The position numbers were made by a program, and so were the translations under genes. This document shows positions 63,215 to 64,000 of a stretch of 64,000 bases of DNA, in pieces; positions within the stretch are counted from its first letter, which is position 1; each line of letters begins with the position of its first letter. The notes beneath the pieces are model-generated. The model was not told where the DNA came from. It searched no databases and worked only from the letters and a program-made list of their open reading frames with translations. Source of the DNA: an uncultured Myxococcales bacterium (GTDB taxonomy: Bacteria; Myxococcota; Myxococcia; Myxococcales; Myxococcaceae); NCBI GenBank assembly GCA_937980205.1, contig CALJKW010000024.1, forward strand, positions 1 through 64,000, in the 5' to 3' direction.

Positions 63215-64000
63215 CTAGAACTCGACGCGCACGACGGCGACCTGGCCTTCGGTGATCGTCACCGGCCGTTCGATCTTCCGTCCGTCGCTGCTCTTGAACA
63301 TCAGCGTGTGCGAGCCGCTCGGCACCGGGAACCGCGAGAGCGGCGTGCGGTCGAGCGCCTTGCCGTCGAGGAACACGTCCGCCCACGGAGCGGCGTCTGC
63401 CGTCAGGAAGCCGACGCGCACCGGCGCGACGGGCGGAGGCTGCGCGCGCTTGCGCGAGCGGGCTCCCTCTCCGCGCGTAGAGGAGACGGTTGGGGTGAGG
63501 GGCGGCTCTTCCGGGAGCTCATCGGGAGCCTTCACTTCGACTGGCGCCTGCTCCACGGCCGGCGCCTCCACCACCACCGCAGCGGCCGGCGCCACCACCA
63601 CCGGCTCCGCCTGCACCGACCACCACGCGCCCACGCTCAGCGCGAGCGTGCCGAGCCCCGCGGCCACCGCGAACGGCCACAGCGCCCGGCGGTTCGGCTC
63701 GGTGATGGAGCCCTGCTGCTGCTGACCCGGCAGCGACGAGGTGCCCGGCCCGCTCGTCGCCTCCTTGAACGCGCCGAGGCCCTTGCCGCAGCGCGCCTTC
63801 AGGTACTCGCCGAGCTCCGGCGCGGCGGCGACCGGCCCGTCGCACAGCGCCTCGCGCATTTCACGTGCGTTGGCGAACCGCTCCTGCGGCGTGCGCGCGA
63901 GCGCGCGGTGCAGCGCGGCCGCCATGCCCGGCGTCACGTCCCCACGCAGCGCGGTCACCCGCGCCGGCTGCGCCCGCTTCACGGCGTCGATGGTCTCGGT
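63215..64000 (-). CDS. C-terminal part of a Ser/Thr kinase with membrane segment and PEGA domain (partial)
   Basis: The frame runs off the right edge, giving 262 residues. It opens in the last kinase helices (TPGMAAALHRALARTPQERFAN with REMREAL, subdomain XI), then a linker, one membrane helix (WPFAVAAGLGTLALSVGAWW), a Val/Ala/Pro/Glu-rich spacer (VVVAPAAAVVVEAPAVEQ) and a C-terminal PEGA domain (ADVFLDGKALDRTPLSRFPV). The layout matches the kinase at 8215, but the spacer is longer and unrelated in sequence. Catalytic residues lie outside the window. An in-frame ATG at 63982 is internal to the kinase fold, not a start. Confidence 0.85.
   Translation of the reverse strand, partial: TETIDAVKRAQPARVTALRGDVTPGMAAALHRALARTPQERFANAREMREALCDGPVAAAPELGEYLKARCGKGLGAFKEATSGPGTSSLPGQQQQGSITEPNRRALWPFAVAAGLGTLALSVGAWWSVQAEPVVVAPAAAVVVEAPAVEQAPVEVKAPDELPEEPPLTPTVSSTRGEGARSRKRAQPPPVAPVRVGFLTADAAPWADVFLDGKALDRTPLSRFPVPSGSHTLMFKSSDGRKIERPVTITEGQVAVVRVEF

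Overview
The window is very GC-rich, gene-dense DNA. I infer a myxobacterium or close relative (Myxococcota). The inference rests on two Ser/Thr kinase genes that end in PEGA-type domains, an FHA-domain sigma-54 activator, several large cysteine-rich lipoproteins (one with the NGAETDTDCGGGTCPAC-type motif typical of myxobacteria), a ferritin-like Cys-rich lipoprotein, and many GTG starts. I saw no rRNA, tRNA, CRISPR array, insertion sequence or phage gene. The window looks like ordinary chromosome with one unusually coherent metabolic island.

Layout. 1-8137: end of ettA, cutA, two small membrane or secreted proteins, a repeat-built Cys-rich lipoprotein, a DUF1428/cupin pair, and an Hsp70-like gene translationally coupled to a rhomboid-TPR gene. 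8215-14796: a PEGA Ser/Thr kinase coupled to an M48 peptidase, a ferritin-like protein, a sialidase-like propeller and a patatin. 15117-34233: the carbohydrate island (below). 34288-42453: a LysM protein with a candidate caspase-like domain, a HEAT protein, small membrane or lipoprotein genes, a 1201-residue beta-helix lipoprotein and an HExxH protein. 42587-49800: ROK kinase, DUF1636, M20 peptidase, dihaem cytochrome, Wzx-like flippase and ATP-dependent DNA ligase. 49803-58163: tamA-tamB, a membrane protein and a polyphosphate-glucokinase-like gene. 58225-64000: a GT-C-like membrane protein, an unknown, the FHA/sigma-54 activator, an alpha/beta hydrolase and the end of a second PEGA kinase.

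The island. A glucoamylase/trehalase-type GH15 runs toward a minus-strand directon in the order Cof/degenerate-PGM HAD fusion, PPK2, NodT outer-membrane factor, HlyD adaptor, RbbA-type hybrid ABC protein, YhhJ permease, and a single polypeptide carrying RpiB, transaldolase and phosphoglucose isomerase. Divergent from the directon is a tight plus-strand operon of class I aldolase, phosphoketolase and acetate kinase. Together these encode glucose release, hexose/pentose phosphate interconversion, phosphoketolase cleavage to acetyl phosphate, and ATP recovery by acetate kinase, with polyphosphate as a second phosphoryl store. The complete pump inside the same directon is unexplained.

Regulation. 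Several genes have a TANNNT hexamer 6-12 nt before the start codon and no Shine-Dalgarno, which suggests leaderless or near-leaderless transcripts. Two sigma-54-like elements lie upstream of island genes. A perfect 14-bp palindrome separates the divergent ROK and DUF1636 genes. All functions are read from sequence motifs; no searches were run.
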